Below are positions 1 to 12,665 of a stretch of 64,000 bases of DNA, one piece after another. The first letter of the stretch is position 1. Each line of letters opens with the position of its first letter. Below the pieces are notes generated by a model. It was not told the DNA's origin. It was given only the letters and a program-made list of their open reading frames with translations, and searched no databases. The stretch is from NCBI GenBank assembly GCA_009739215.1, contig VSJF01000005.1:2046001-2110000 (forward strand), in the 5' to 3' direction. This stretch comes from Floccularia luteovirens (lineage: Eukaryota > Basidiomycota > Agaricomycetes > Agaricales > Squamanitaceae). The position numbers and the translations under genes were made by a program.

Positions 1-905
1 ACCAATCCCATGAGCGTCCTGGACAAAAGTATATTTAGCTGATCTCTACCATAGAGAAAAGTATAGCTGGTTTACGAACATCACTACTCCCCATGCTATC
101 TGTAATATGAATGCAACGATAAAGTGATAATTAGTCATCTATAAATTGAAAGCTTGATAATGCTTACCGTAATTCCAGGTAACCACCTATATTCAGAAGA
201 AGCGGTTATAAACAAACCAACTGTGCGAATATCGTAATCCTAGAATACATACCTGGACGGCCTAAACTTCTTGAGAAGAAGACTTCAAATAAAGATTAAA
301 ATAGAGTACAATCAGCTAACGTTAACTCGTTAAATACTTACTTCGCTGGACATTCAAATATGCAATACGGCTGAGGTGAACTTTAACTTCGCAATGGTGA
401 CATGAAAATTACAAATATCCTCACAATAAAATACATGGTCTGACATTCGCAACATAAGTCTTCTACGGATAAAAGATGTACGGGGAAAACGTACCAAAGC
501 AATATTGTATTGATTTCCTGTCAAGTGAAGTTGGCTCTGTAAACCCTGCAGTCTTGCATTTCCTTAGGCTAACGTTTAATTGATATTTAATCGATCGAAA
601 CGATGGTACTACCAATATTTCCTTTGAAAGATTGACATAATGAGTACCTGAATGGAGGCCCAAAAGAATCATATATACTCACCTCGATCCATGAACGATA
701 ATAAATACATCACTCCCAAGATTGGCATAAGCCTTAGGTCGATCTTTCTCCATAGTACTTTCTGCTGCGCTTCTGTCAATTCGGGTGGTGGTGGTAGAGT
801 CGATTCACCGCCAAAGTCGACATCGTCAGAGCGATAATCGTCCGAGTTCCGATGCTCCTTTTCGGAGGGGACTGAAGATGCTGAAACCTCCTTTTCGTTT
901 GACAT
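1..905 (-). CDS. MFS transporter (anion:cation symporter / Dal5-TNA1 type), 3' part off the left edge
   Basis: Plasma-membrane permease of the major facilitator superfamily, resembling fungal nicotinate/allantoate-type carriers. The first exon (683-905) starts at the ATG ending at 905 and encodes an acidic cytoplasmic tail and TM1, with FMDRG at its end. Splicing then gives MDRGNIGNARLQGL, HLTGNQYNIALTMYF, PYCIFECPANLLLKKFRPSR and WLPGITIAWGVVMTLMGLV, the standard TM1-TM3 block. Exons: 683-905, 613-621 (9 nt), 495-562, 425-439 (15 nt), 342-370, 253-282, 168-186, 80-99, 1-18 (continuing). All phases join. An upstream in-frame ATG ends at 932, but the 905 start is preferred because it gives the usual short tail. 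The substrate cannot be read from the sequence; the family call is firm. Confidence 0.9.
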
Positions 906-2396
906 GAAAGAAGAAATTGGGGGTAGGATCAATAATGCAATACAACCATGTGCAGCATAAGTAGGCGCGGATATATGTCATATGGAGTAGCCGGCACCCC
1001 GCCGAATATAGCGGCTGGCATGTGGGGAAGACTGCGGGGTAAAGAGCCTATAAGAGATGATCCATTTTTGAGTTTATAATTATGCCCTGAGTCCATTGAG
1101 CAAGTTGCGGCGCCTTTTTGATAACAACAGAGTTTGCAATCGGAGATGCACACGGAGTATACGTCAAGTGAAGATTGTTATGACAGTCCGTGGGTGAGAG
1201 TCACCCCAAGGGGATATAGAGGGCTTGAAAGTGGGCCATGGTTTTTACCAAATCACCGAAATTGGGGGTGAGGTTATGGTTACACGAATGGTGGCGCTTC
1301 ACGCGATGAATTAACATCTTCAGAGGCAAGATACCAGCGTAAAAGATTGACACATCGAAGGACTTCGATATATCAGGTCGCATCAAAATCCGAGGAAATG
1401 TTGGTCAATGGTCTCTAGATGTAAAATCAAAGGCACGTACCACCATTGCAACTTCTTCGACGAGCAAGCACGAATTCCCTAACATTTCCCCAGATAATTG
1501 ATTGTTCATAAACGGAAATATGGGGGCTATGCTCCCTTTGGTTACATTCCGCTGGCTAAATTTATTGCGCAGAATTAGACTGAGTTTTCCTTTCGGGTAA
1601 AGTGCGCTGGGATAAGCCACAGCGGACCGTCTGATAGCTTACATACGCTTGTAGTATGTACGTATATGGCACCTGACCTGGAGAGTGGCTTATGGAAAGG
1701 AACAAAATTAGATTCATGATCAGGCCTTAATGAATATGATTGATTGAACTGGTCACCTGTGATGGCTGCCAGGACCTTCAAGTACGTAGAGCCGGTATGA
1801 ATCTGCATGGTGTGGTGACTTTTATTGGACGCCATAAGGCGTTTTCTCATGGACGTGCGCATGTGGTAGGATATGCCAAGGCGAAGGCAGTGGCACAAAT
1901 GGGTTTGGAATCTACTGTTTGATCCGACAAGGTGTATTTGAATGTTTCAATTCTATCGACAGCGAAGGACATTGTCATAAATTTGCCATCAAATGTTACC
2001 CGACAAAGATGCGAATGGTTCCGAGTTTACACCCAACGTGGCATCCGGTTAGAACAGTAGGGAGATTGCTCGTGAAGTACCAGATCAAAATGATAGTTCA
2101 CGCAATAAGGCGGAGGGTCATGACATATGAAGATTTTGACAAGATGTTTCACTCGGAGATTCATAATCCCAACTCCATCGATAGAGCCTTGGTGTTATAT
2201 ATGCAGGGATAACGATGTTTTGAAATTAAAATATGTAAGTACAGTGATGAGCGTTTTTGGGTTTCAATGCGCCAGTCTCTTCAAGTCTTGCAGACACAAT
2301 TATTGTCTTTCAGTCATAGGCAAAGACAAAATTTACATAAACCTTGTGTTAGTGAAAAAAAACTGCAACCTCCATTCCGAAAAGTGTTCAAAAAGC
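906..2396. other. Intergenic stretch, no supported gene
   Basis: About 1.5 kb between the MFS start and the 3' end of the superoxide dismutase. Both strands contain only short open frames without recognisable domains, plausible splice chains or signal peptides. It presumably holds the MFS promoter and the SOD 3' UTR. Confidence 0.5.
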
Positions 2397-3229
2397 TTAG
2401 ACCCTTAGGGAGCGAGCCTCCAGAAGACGCCTTTCTGCCTCTGCAAAGTTGATGACACTCCGGATCGCGTTGAGATACTGTAACGAAACCCTTAAGTATC
2501 AAAACTTAATCCAACTACGTTTCCAGGAAGTGACGTACATCAGCTTTCACATTAAGGTACTGCAAGTAGAAGGCATGTTCCCAGACATCAACCCCAATAA
2601 TAGGCACGAGGCTCAACATCGGAATCCTGGTTGGCGGTTTTGCAATCTCAAGGCGGTCATAAGATGGGTCATAGCCCTATCAGTTTCAAGTGATGAGGAA
2701 CGAATTATTAAATAAAAATATAATACTGACAAGCCATCACCAACCGAAGCCATGGATGGCGGCAGTGGTAGCGTTAAATTCTTTCTTCAAGTTCTCAAGA
2801 CTCCCAAATGTTTTCTCAATAACGGTCTTAAGAGGCCCATCTTTCAAAACACCACCGTTGCCCCCACGGTCAGCAGAAGGAGTGAGATTAACACAAAACA
2901 AGGAGTGATTGATGTCGCCTGATTAAAAGCGATAAGCACTTTGTTCAGACCGATTGCCATGAGATCAAGGGACAGGAAGCGACTCCACCTCCGTTGAATT
3001 TTAGTGCAGCTTGCAGCGCAATACATTCTTTCGGGGTTGAAGCTTTTGCGTAGGCTGCTTCAGCAGCATTCAAAGCGTTCATATATAACTGATGGTGCTC
3101 CTTATGATGGAGCTCTATTATTTGACGAGAAATGTAAGGTTCAAGAGCATCATAAGGGTAGGGCAAGTCGGGGAGTGTATGCGCGGTCGATGATTGTGAA
3201 CTGGGATGGGGATTAGGGACCCGAATCAA
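2397..3229 (-). pseudogene. Mn/Fe superoxide dismutase with an in-frame TGA
   Basis: Homologue of cytosolic Mn-superoxide dismutase, which converts superoxide to peroxide. Exons 2989-3229, 2731-2918, 2539-2676 and 2397-2477 join in phase. They encode [18 protein letters not shown], the LHHKEHH metal-binding helix, INHS, and the [11 protein letters not shown] ligand motif (Asp and His). At 2737-2739 (minus strand) the codon where family members have Gly in G-W-G-W-L-G is TGA, giving FGW-stop-WLG. No GT-AG pair that keeps the frame removes it. Two further sites deviate: LFC replaces the usual LFW, and a Gly is missing in FNGG. Truncation at the TGA would lose two of the four metal ligands. Without it the protein would be 215 aa. 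It is a recent pseudogene, a polymorphic null allele, or a base error. Confidence 0.8.
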
Positions 3230-3480
3230 GAAATCGTTATCAATATTATGGCTTACGAGACAATTTTATCATGTGTATGTCTACATCAACGGATGTCATG
3301 GTGGGAGTTATTTGAACCAAGTAAGCACATCTTCAAGTCATTAAGATGATGGTTTGGCACAAGTTTCTGGAGTTCTTTGTGGGAACACGAGGGGTAACAG
3401 TCTATGTAGAACAAGTATATGACAGATATCGGGACGAAAGAACATTACAAGTAACGTTCTTGATCACACAAAATACATAT

Positions 3481-4463
3481 TCAAACACTCATCTTCATTG
3501 CTATACTTGGATGAGGGTTATAACCGTCAACTATAAAATCGTCATAAACAAACCCCTCAATCTGATCAATGTCCCTTGCCCAACGGAGCTTTGGGAACGG
3601 CCTTGGCTGGCGTTTTAATTGTTCCTCAAGTGCATCCGTATGATCTCGATACACATGGGCATCTCCGAGTTGTATAATAAGTTCATGAGCTTCTGTACCA
3701 GTTACTTGTGCGACCATATGGGTCAACAACGCGTAGGAAGCAATGTTGAATGGTATTCCCAGTCCTAAGTCAGCGGAGCGCTGATACATCAGACAAGAAA
3801 GTTTGGGCTTCTGGGTCGGGTTCGACTCCGGAGGAAGGTGAACGTAAAATTGACAAAGCATATGGCAGGGAGGAAGTGCCATTTGTGGTATATCTAATCA
3901 TCAACAGGTTGAGAGATTCCACGTGAACAAGGAAAGGAATACAAGCCTTTGGGGTTCCATGCACTCATGATTATACGACGATCTGTGGGATTTTCTTTGA
4001 TTTTTCGGATGCATTCCTTTAATTGGTCGACACCTTCTCCAGAGTAATCCTTCTCGCAATCCACGTAATCAGCACCAAAGTGTCTCCACTGAAAGCCGTA
4101 TACGGGTCCCAGATCACCTTCGCGGCGATGATGAAGCCCTCTACTTTCCAGAAACGCTTTGGACCCATTTCCGTCCCAAATCTTGACTCCCTTCTGGGAT
4201 AGTTGAATTGAGTCTGTCGAACCACGTATAAACCATAATAATTCCTCTATTATCCCACGCAGGAACGTGCGTTTGGTGGTCAGAAGAGGTAGCACAGAAC
4301 CAGCAAGCGAGAAACGCAAGGACGGTGGGGCAAAGATGGATATCGTGCCGGTGCCTGTGCGATCTGGACGCACGTCACCATAGGTCATTACGCGTCGGAT
4401 GAGTCGCAAATATTGGATCTCATCGTGATCGTCTTCGTTCGTCGCATGTGAAATTAAAGTCAT
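3481..4463 (-). CDS. Thymidylate synthase
   Basis: Methylates dUMP to dTMP using methylenetetrahydrofolate; the only de novo source of dTMP. Two exons (3947-4463 and 3481-3893) give about 309 aa, normal for the monofunctional enzyme. Visible motifs: DRTGTGT near the N-terminus, LLTTKR and [33 protein letters not shown], the catalytic PPCH followed by CQFYV, and [11 protein letters not shown] for dUMP/folate binding. The C-terminus [10 protein letters not shown] corresponds to the conserved closing segment. The start at 4463 is chosen because [12 protein letters not shown] leads directly into the domain; an in-frame ATG at 4529 would add 22 residues. The 53-bp intron (3894-3946) begins with GC rather than GT. 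Confidence 0.95.
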
Positions 4464-4576
4464 GTTGATTTTTGATACTATGTGGAATAAGGAGTACTCG
4501 TGAACGTTTGGTATAACTTTTGGAATCAATGAGTTTCTCCAATAAAAATCAGAACGCGTCAGGTCACATATGTGAC

Positions 4577-4957
4577 TCAGTCACGTGAGTAACAATTATT
4601 TAAGTCTATTTCACTTTCGAGTCTCAAACTTGTCCTGTTCGCCATAGTCTGTTTTGGCATAGGTATAGAAATTCCCCCACAAAATGGACGCTCTTGGCAG
4701 TCAGGTGAACTACTATTAAGAGCAAGCCGTTTATCACGGTTAAGATATAAATAGATATTCAACGTCGAGTTAGTTTTTGCCGTTCGCGAAACTTTCAGCT
4801 TGAAATCTTGTCTCGGTTCGAAGGGGCTTGGTTTTGGAGAGGGAATTAAGGGCTGTGGACGTGCGTAACTGGCGAACAACGGCCGCGGCACATCAGGGAT
4901 TCTCTTCGTAGAAGCTCGTAGAAGGCTCATGTATTTTATTAGATTGTGTCCAAGCAC
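4577..4957 (-). CDS. Small hypothetical protein, possibly mitochondrial
   Basis: Open frame of 126 codons (117 from the second ATG at 4930) lying tandem to and 47 bp upstream of the longer thymidylate synthase start. The N-terminal part [17 protein letters not shown] is basic and hydroxylated like a mitochondrial presequence. The segment [19 protein letters not shown] faintly recalls the start of mitochondrial ribosomal protein mL49, but the rest does not, so a missed intron or truncation is possible. Function is not recognised. Confidence 0.35.
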   Translation of the reverse strand: MLGHNLIKYMSLLRASTKRIPDVPRPLFASYARPQPLIPSPKPSPFEPRQDFKLKVSRTAKTNSTLNIYLYLNRDKRLALNSSSPDCQERPFCGGISIPMPKQTMANRTSLRLESEIDLNNCYSRD

Positions 4958-6236
4958 ACGTTTTGTCCTCGTGGTCGTCAGGGATCAGTGGTTCTTCCGA
5001 TTGAAAAGGTAATGAAATTTGTATCAATCAGCCACTATCAGGGATAGCGCAGGAGAGATTGTACCAACTGTGGACCTGCGTGCCAGTAGGAATTCCCTAA
5101 TCCTAGAGCAACAGACCATAGACTATCAATACATTCCATGACATGATTTGCCTAGGCCTGATTTGTAGATTTCTGGTGTCATATCTTACCTGTGCACCTT
5201 CCCACTACTTAAAGATATTATACGAAAAAAATTGAGACTCACGGGAAGTCACGTGCTATGGTATTCGACCGCCGCCGACGTATCAAACGTCTTTCCCCGA
5301 CCACATCGCTCATTCTTTTGTGTCAATACACTACACAGATGGTGCTTATCTCTCTGTAAACCCCAGACACCTATACGTTACCGCTACGATCAAGTCGATA
5401 TCCTTGGGTATCGGATGCCCCTGATCTTGACGACATTGCTCGGAATGTATGCTTTCAACAAATCATCACATAATCATCGCCTGACATTGCCGCTGCTATT
5501 GTATTGGATCTTCTACATTATATGATGCAACTAATAAGTGACATCATGTATGAAAGCTGTTTCGATCTAATTAACAACCAATAATTAGTATCGATCCTGG
5601 AAAATAGTGCACTACTATTTTCCACGCTATCAATCCCTTACGGATGTCGAAATTGAAACATGAGAGGTAGGGTCTCCGAAATTCTAGCGACGACAGAACA
5701 AACTGGGTTGGACCCAAGCTATAATTGAAATTTCAGCATTAGAAATCTCACATGATACCCCTCATTAAGGTTCAAGTCGAAGGCCAATGAGTCTAACCAA
5801 AATGATGATACCCCCGTATTCCTGTCTGCTCCGATCAATAAGCGATGATCTCGAAATCGGTGGCGGAGGCTATGCACCCCTTAGAATCTACTCAATATTA
5901 GATGCAAAGGTACCTTTAACATGCATTTAAAGGGTAACACTTACCATAGTGGATAGAGATCGTCTAATGACAGCACCTCCATAAGTAAGATGTGTCACAT
6001 CCAAAGCGGACAGCTTGACAAAGTTGGGGATAGGGAGTGAGAAATCTCCAACCGAAATATTTTAGTGGTTACTTCGACAGTACTACTCGGACGGCGACTT
6101 TGTCATGCATCTTATAAACATTGCTGAGTATGTTATTAACGTGATGGATATATAATATTCTGTCGTATTACTTTCTTTCACCAAAAAATTTACATCGCTA
6201 ACTCAACCCTTATTGTTGCATTACCCTAACAGCGAC
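4958..6236. other. Intergenic stretch, no supported gene
   Basis: Roughly 1.3 kb of AT-rich sequence between divergent neighbours. A 97-codon open frame at 5232-5525 (+) lacks domain signal. It should contain the promoter of the Zn2Cys6 regulator starting at 6237. No repeats or RNA genes noticed. Confidence 0.5.
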
Positions 6237-8234
6237 ATGTCTTCTTCGGAGGTTCGCAACTCTGGAATGCTGCAGAGAGGTCGTGCATGCGTCACCTGTC
6301 GTCGCAGGAAAATCGTTAGTACCTTCTAACGTGATTGACATTTAGCTAAGTCATCATACAGAAGTGTGACGGCGTCCGTCCTGCATGTGGTCAATGTACC
6401 GCTGCTCAATGGGCCAACGATTGCGAATACAAAATCGGGCAGCAACTTTCTGAGAGCGAAACATTAGAGGAAAACATCAGCCGTCTGGAAGCTCGATTAC
6501 TTGAGCTCCAAAATCCTGTACAACCAGAATCTGCTATGCGACTTCGTCAACCATATACCCACAACCCGGGAAGTACGGCACCCCGCAGTTCCGAAATGCC
6601 ACTTAATTTATCCCAAGAGCCAAGCTCACACTGGAGGGAAAGGCTGTAAGGCGACATTCCTCTACCAAAGCCTATACGTAAGCTTGACGTCACATTGCAT
6701 GTCAGATTGGACAATTTCCTCCCATATGCTTCAGAATTTGGGTTTTTTTTGGATGCCAATCGATTCCGCTCATCTGCACTGCTAGAGCTGCCAGCTGGGG
6801 ACCCTTCTAGACCATTACCAGCTCTGCTTTACAGCATATACCTTATGGGGATCTACTTGTCTCCTGATAGGTCATTACTTGAACATGAAGACAGGTTGCT
6901 TGACATAGCCCTCCATGAGGTGTCCCACGGGTTGTCGAATAACCACCCGAAGCGGGTGTTGCACGGCATACAGGCAGAAGCTATTCTCACATGCTATTTT
7001 ATCTCTCACAGACGCTTTGTTGAGGGAAAGTACCATCTTACTGCAGCAGTTGCTCTAGCCCTTGGTGCAGGACTTCATCAGGTTTCGTCCCCGAGGAGTA
7101 GACAATACTCCACAGGGTTTTCTTCTGCACATGGAGCAATCGATCAAGGCGAAAAGATTCTAGGGTTTTGGACAGTATTCACCCTGGACAGTATATGGGC
7201 ATCCGTCGGATCCACAGACCCGAATGTTGAGTTTATGTCAGGAAGGTCCTATGAACAATTGTACACACCTTGGCCCCTTGACCCGAACGATTATGAACAG
7301 GTCTGTCTTCTGCTATAAGTACATAAAAACATTGTACTTAATCCCTATTTGCTAGGATCTACTCCTTCCCGATGCGAGTCAGGAAAATACATTACATGCA
7401 TTTCTTAGCCGTTCTCCCACCTCGGACGCACGATTATCACCTAGAGGATTACTCGCTAGAGCAGCGTTCTTATTCCATCGAGCAACTAAATTGGCCCGTT
7501 CTTGGGCTTCTGGTTTGTCCTCGGGAATCTACTGTAGAAATTTCCACTAACAATGGAACAGAAATGACTCCTGATCAATTTTACGCCTTCTCAAACGAGT
7601 TCACTGTACTTGATACTCTTATTGATGATTTAACAGCATCGTCTTTGCCATTCATCGAAGACCTGCAATCTCCTAATCTGGAAAGGATTCGTGTAATGGT
7701 GATCGGCTACAGCCTCTTGCATTCTGCTACTATTCGAATCCATAACACGTTGGCCCAAGGAAGTCATGCTTCACAACGGAAAAGACTGTCGGCTGCTAAG
7801 GAAATGTTTAACCTGGTTACATCGCTCAATTCCTGGAATTTGACCCACCTAAATTCAATAATTGGTGTAAGTAATCCACAACATTGCATTCCAGAGAATT
7901 GCCATGTATGCTTATTAATTGGCACCCAAATAGGTAACTTGGTTAGATGCAAGTCTAGTCATCATCAATGAAATCACGAGTTCCAGATCGAGGCCTCGTG
8001 GGTCATCAACAAGAGATGCATCACCAGAGTCGCTTTTCCAAGATCTACAACGAGGCTTGGTATCAATGCGTAACTATACTATGCATTCTCGCTTCATCAG
8101 TGAGTACATGCACTGGCTTGTCAAATATAGATCCGATCAATTAGCTACAAACTTTACCAGACCACCAAGTTGGAAAAATTCAAGAAGCATATGATGCACG
8201 TTTCACAACAATTACAGGAACCAGTAGGCGCTAA
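6237..8234 (+). CDS. Zn2Cys6 transcription factor with fungal-specific regulatory domain
   Basis: Nuclear DNA-binding regulator. Seven exons (6237-6314, 6362-6645, 6706-7300, 7356-7512, 7562-7866, 7934-8099, 8161-8234) give 552 aa. The zinc cluster RACVTCRRRKIKCDG followed by RPACGQC lies at residues 17-45, interrupted by intron 1. A short heptad-like linker (SRLEARLLELQ) follows. The fungal-specific domain begins at LLDNFLPYASEFGFFLD and includes LYSIYLMGIYLS, LTAAVALALGAGLHQ and LGFWTVFTLDS. The TAA at 6647 lies inside a 60-bp intron (6646-6705), so the frame is intact. The target genes are unknown. It lies tail to tail with the GH92 gene, so shared control is not implied. Confidence 0.9.
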
Positions 8235-8486
8235 GGTACCAAATCATATGCCACGATAGCAAATCCGTTCAGAACGGGAATGAGATAGAGTTTTCTATGT
8301 TTGATCTTGGGGATAAATGGATCGTGTGCAACTCGCGCAACTCACCAGAAAGATAATCTGGAGATCCACAAAAATAGCATGTGTAAGAATAGATGTGTTA
8401 GATTGCACTTTGTGAAATTTAATATCTAGTTGTTTTAACATTTAGATTTTACAGTCCCAGGCTTGAGTGCTTGAGTACTTGAGTTC

Positions 8487-11400
8487 CTAATCATAACCAC
8501 CAGTAGAAAGAGAAGGTGGTAAAGCATTCGGACCATTTCCGCAAGTCACGTTGATATCATCCGTCAATGTGAGTTCGACGAGAGATCCATTAACAAAAAC
8601 ATCCCAATCGAGGTAACAGTTAGACTTGTATAGTTTTCCGTTCACAGTAACGCTCTGAAAATAGGAGAAATCGTAAAACACCAAACTAGAGGAATTTGAT
8701 CGTTTAGCCGCACCTGAATGAAAACATTGCCACCTGTGCCGGTTGGTGGGTTTCCCTTGAATCCTTTAGATCTGATTGTCGTTGTAGAGTTGAATACAGG
8801 ATTGAAGAATGAGATTTGGGGGAAGTATGGAGAGGACAACAGGAACTGTCGTGTGGCTGGCAAAGGATACATTCCAGCTATGTAAAACGCAGCGTAACTT
8901 CCCATAGCCCCTGAAGTAGAAAAAAAGGTTATATAGCCGCAGGGATGCTTGTAGTAATAGCCTCACCAGAATCTAAGAATAATTTAGACAATTTCATATC
9001 AATAAAGTAGATAGCGACCTACCATCATTCCCGGGTAGACCATTCACGGAAGTATTAAAGAACTCAGCAATTACTTGCCTCGATCGCTGAGTACTGAGGC
9101 CGGGGCGGTTGGCGTAATGGTACATGAATGGCATCTGCTGTGACGGTTCGTCTGTGGCTTCGAAGTATTGCTAGATGAACGTTTAAGTATTTGTGGCAAG
9201 AGACAGATGAGCACTAAACCTGTTCAAATATGAAATCCAATCTAGAAATAAACTGCCTGTTCCCGCCTTGAAGTTGTATCAGACGTGCAGTATCGTGTGG
9301 AACGTACTAGTGGTGGATCATGATTAGTGTGTTAATATCAAGATATGTGTTTACATACTTGAGAATACTAGAGACCAATACAGCAGTAGGGTCAGAATAG
9401 ACCGATCCGTATCAGAAGAAACCAGTGATCTTACGATTATTGGAGAACCTGGAAGATAATGTTAAGTATATTAGTCTACAGAATTTTAATTGATTCCCGA
9501 TTGACCTTCATAGAATCCATCTCTGTTCGCTGCGTTCAGGAAACATGTTGATTGGGTTGGGTCATGTATACTACAATGCCTTGGATCGGTAAAATTAAAG
9601 GTTCCATTTTCGAACCTTGGCTGAATAGCAGAAGATTCAGGGAGGAAGAATTACGAAAGAGGTACGTAGTCTCACCTGCATCATCCCCGCGATGTTAGGG
9701 CTTTCTGGCACTGTAACGTTAGGATTCCACACATTATTGAAATTCATTGCCCGGCCAGCATACTTACGGATAAATTCTACTGGTAAATACGCGAAAGCCC
9801 TAGCAGAAATTATATGCCTACCTTCTTTCCATCGCTAGCCTTGCCAAGGATTTTTGCCACTTGTGAGATAGCAAAATCGTTGAACGCATGCTGTAAGATG
9901 GTGAACTTACAACAAACGCCTAATCAATGCCATCATACCTCTAATGTCCTAGAGACTTGCTTCGTATTTGCTCCTCCAGCATCAAACATATCGTGTGGTA
10001 TCCAACCTAGGAAAATCAGAAGGTCGATACCGATGTTGAGAAAAGCATGATAATATAGGTTACCTAATCGTTTCCATATATCAGCTTGTCTCCCTTGTAA
10101 GTTCCAATTGGGAGGTTGTATTTCGGCATCTGCTAGGAGCGCATTGTACAAATCCGTTGCTGACACATCCAAAGAAGCTGCGAGTTCATGGAACCTACAC
10201 CAACAACCATTAATTGTGCATGTTAGAGAAAGAGTATTTATTATTTTTACTTGACGAAGAATTCTCCGACAATCGGATCACCGTCTTCAAGCCCCAAATT
10301 TAGTATGATTCGACATTCCAGAATGCTTACTTACTACTGCCACCTTGAATGAAATGCATTGCAGTTGCTCCTCGACATTCGGGAAGCCATCCTGTTATTG
10401 GGAGTTTAACAAAAAAAATATTAAAGACGAGATTTACAAACCTTCGTTTTTCTGAATATCGATCATACCACGTACAATCCTTGAAAATGTGATGGGATCG
10501 TGGAGAGACATGAGTGGATATAGTGTGCGATATGTATCCCACTATGAATCAGATTAGTTATTGAAGGTATTTGGGATATGGAATGGTGCGTGGTTACATT
10601 ACAATAGAAGGAATCAAAGTACGGCTCTGTAGAGTTCCATTTGGGATTTTCACCAGTGTCTATAGCTGAATCAATACCATTGTAATTTGATGAGTCAGAT
10701 ATACTCACAATCAGCTGGAGAAATATGTGTGCGATAAAGCTGACAGACATCAATATCACTACGAAAAGTGCCGTAAGTCTACTCACAGAAGAGTAAAACA
10801 ATTGCACAGTTTCCAGGGGTACTCCAGTTGTGTCAACCTGTACTCGTCCTAAGAGGTCGTTCCATTGCGCCCTGTTCTCCCTGTGCACTCGATCAAAGTC
10901 GAAATCGGGTATTTCCTCCTCTGCATTTGCACAAGCTTGTGCACTAGAAATCAGAGAAACGCCGACTCTTACAAGTATGACAGTCTCTTTTCCACGTGGT
11001 GCTGGAGGAAAGGTGAATAGAGCTCCAAGCTCATCCCTGAATCCTAGATGATTATATGAGTACTTGGTAATGGTATATATATTCGCACCGAACAAGTACC
11101 AAAGTAGAGTTGGAGTATATCTGTGGTGCCTCGCACAGGGAAATCCGCTAGGAAAGCTCCAAATTCAGTTGGTTTTCCCAAAGTAAATCCTTCTCCGCGG
11201 AAGTTTACACATGTAAAAGCCTGATACCGCCCTAATCAGTGATGTGTTAATTGACATTTTGATCTTCTTTAGGGAATGAAGTTAACCTGGCCCAAAGGAT
11301 GCAGCAAAAGAGGCTCCACCCATAACCTGCGCGGTATCTGGATTGAGAGTCATAACTGGATCTGTACTGCTCCTTTGCCCATCATTTGTGATATCTACTG

Positions 11401-12275
11401 CGATTCTAGGGTTCGCCGTGCCTGCTGGGAATGTATATCTATGGAGTGCTGTTCGTCGTGTAGAGGTGAGTTCTACCCGAATTGAATTTGACTGAAAGCT
11501 CTCATTAGTTGGAGACATCCCTTTGAGTGACATTCGAATACCAAGTTCGTGGAGAAATAGCCAGGCGAGGCAAAATCATCGGGAGATCCTAATAGAATGT
11601 TTAAATCTACGTAAAATTACAATTTAAGGGGCTACAGACCGTTTGGTAAAACTTTTCTCAGGACTTTCCTTCCATCGAGAGAAGTTGAGCACTTCTCGAA
11701 GCTCGAGCATTCAAGGAACGGAAAGATTTTGAAATTCGATAACGGAACGGCCTATAGAAATCATGTAAATGTGGTAGGAGGTTCATGTCGCATAACCAAC
11801 TCACTCCTCCAGTCCCACTATCATGTAATTGAGAGAACCCTGTGACACGAAATTGTGGGTCTGCATCGTAACCAGCATGCTTCAGATACCCAGCGTTCAG
11901 AACTAAAAGTTTGCATGGTTATACATGAGACGCACATTTCCTGGAGAATCAGTATCCATTCCTACTTTAACCATGCCATGTGGCAAAGTGGCGCCTGTAA
12001 GATGAGAAATGAATAAAGTGTCGTTTAATGGTACGGAAGTTATACCTGGAAAGACATGCCCTCCATTGGTAGTACCGATAAAAGGAACAACGAAGCTAGC
12101 AGGATCAGTAATAGTTCTTTGGGGAGAGGATGTTACATTTCTAAAAGTGACGTTTAGGTGTTAGATCATTTTGCACCCCTCTGTCCACTTACTGGGCATC
12201 CTGAGCTCTTGCAAAGTAGGATGTACCTAACGTGCTAGCTAGAGCAAAGATCAACAGCTTGCGCAACGCACCCAT
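8487..12275 (-). CDS. Secreted GH92 alpha-1,2-mannosidase
   Basis: Exo-acting glycoside hydrolase family 92 enzyme trimming mannose from N-glycans or mannans outside the cell. The start MGALRKLLIFALAST is a signal peptide. Family blocks in order: FIGTTNGGHVFPG, HGMVKVGMDTDSPGN, GFSQLHDSGTGG, RYTFPAGT, ACANAEEEIPDF, ENRAQWNDLLGRVQV, STEPYFDSFYCNWDT, EGWLPECRGA, GWIPHDMFDAGGANT, ARLIQLQGG, GNDDSGAMGSY. I count 26 exons summing to 2448 nt (815 aa), all in phase. The smallest are 8967-8972 (6 nt), 9359-9367 (9 nt) and 9435-9448 (14 nt); without the 6-nt exon the DDSGAMGSY motif could not form. Exons 1-4 are 12193-12275, 12046-12140, 11936-11994 and 11805-11879; the last is 8487-8654. No disruption seen. 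Confidence 0.95.
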
Positions 12276-12665
12276 GGTCTCGTGTAAGAGTGTAAAAGTG
12301 TCATCTGCGTAGCCTTGGGGTTATAAACAATTCTAACCGTTTCCACGATACTTCTTTTTTGGTTTCTTTTCGGGTCAGGTGGAGGAGCACCTGTTGAATG
12401 GAAGTATGTTCACGAACAGTGGCCGCATAATGTGCACATTTATTGTGTGATTAGTGCTTCGTTGGGCCGCTTGATTTAAAACTGGAGCATCAAGATAGCG
12501 TGCAGAATAGTGTAATTACACGATAATACCATCACGTGGACGTGAATTATAGCTTCTCTGCCTGGATGACCAAATCTGAATTCTCAGAAGACGCCGTAGC
12601 TTCCTGAAGCCCGAAGTTAGGGAAACAATCGGGCCGTGTTAGAATTAGGAAGCTTACTCTAGCAT
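12276..12665. other. Promoter region of the GH92 gene
   Basis: 390 bp between the GH92 start and the stop of the upstream metallophosphoesterase on the same strand. No open frame of note. It must contain the GH92 promoter; no confident TATA box or operator was identified. Confidence 0.4.

Noticed and set aside
5232..5525. 97-codon plus-strand frame upstream of the Zn2Cys6 regulator
   Set aside because: Composition and lack of any splice chain or motif make chance more likely.
6646..6705. In-frame TAA at 6647 suggesting the Zn2Cys6 regulator is broken
   Set aside because: A 60-bp GT-AG intron in correct phase contains the TAA and joins WRERL to LDNFLPYASEFGFFL.
11492..11541. Apparent frameshift in the GH92 gene after YFSTNL
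   Set aside because: A 50-bp intron (GTATTC donor, CTAAT branch, TTTCAG acceptor) removes it and restores SNSIRVELTSTRR.
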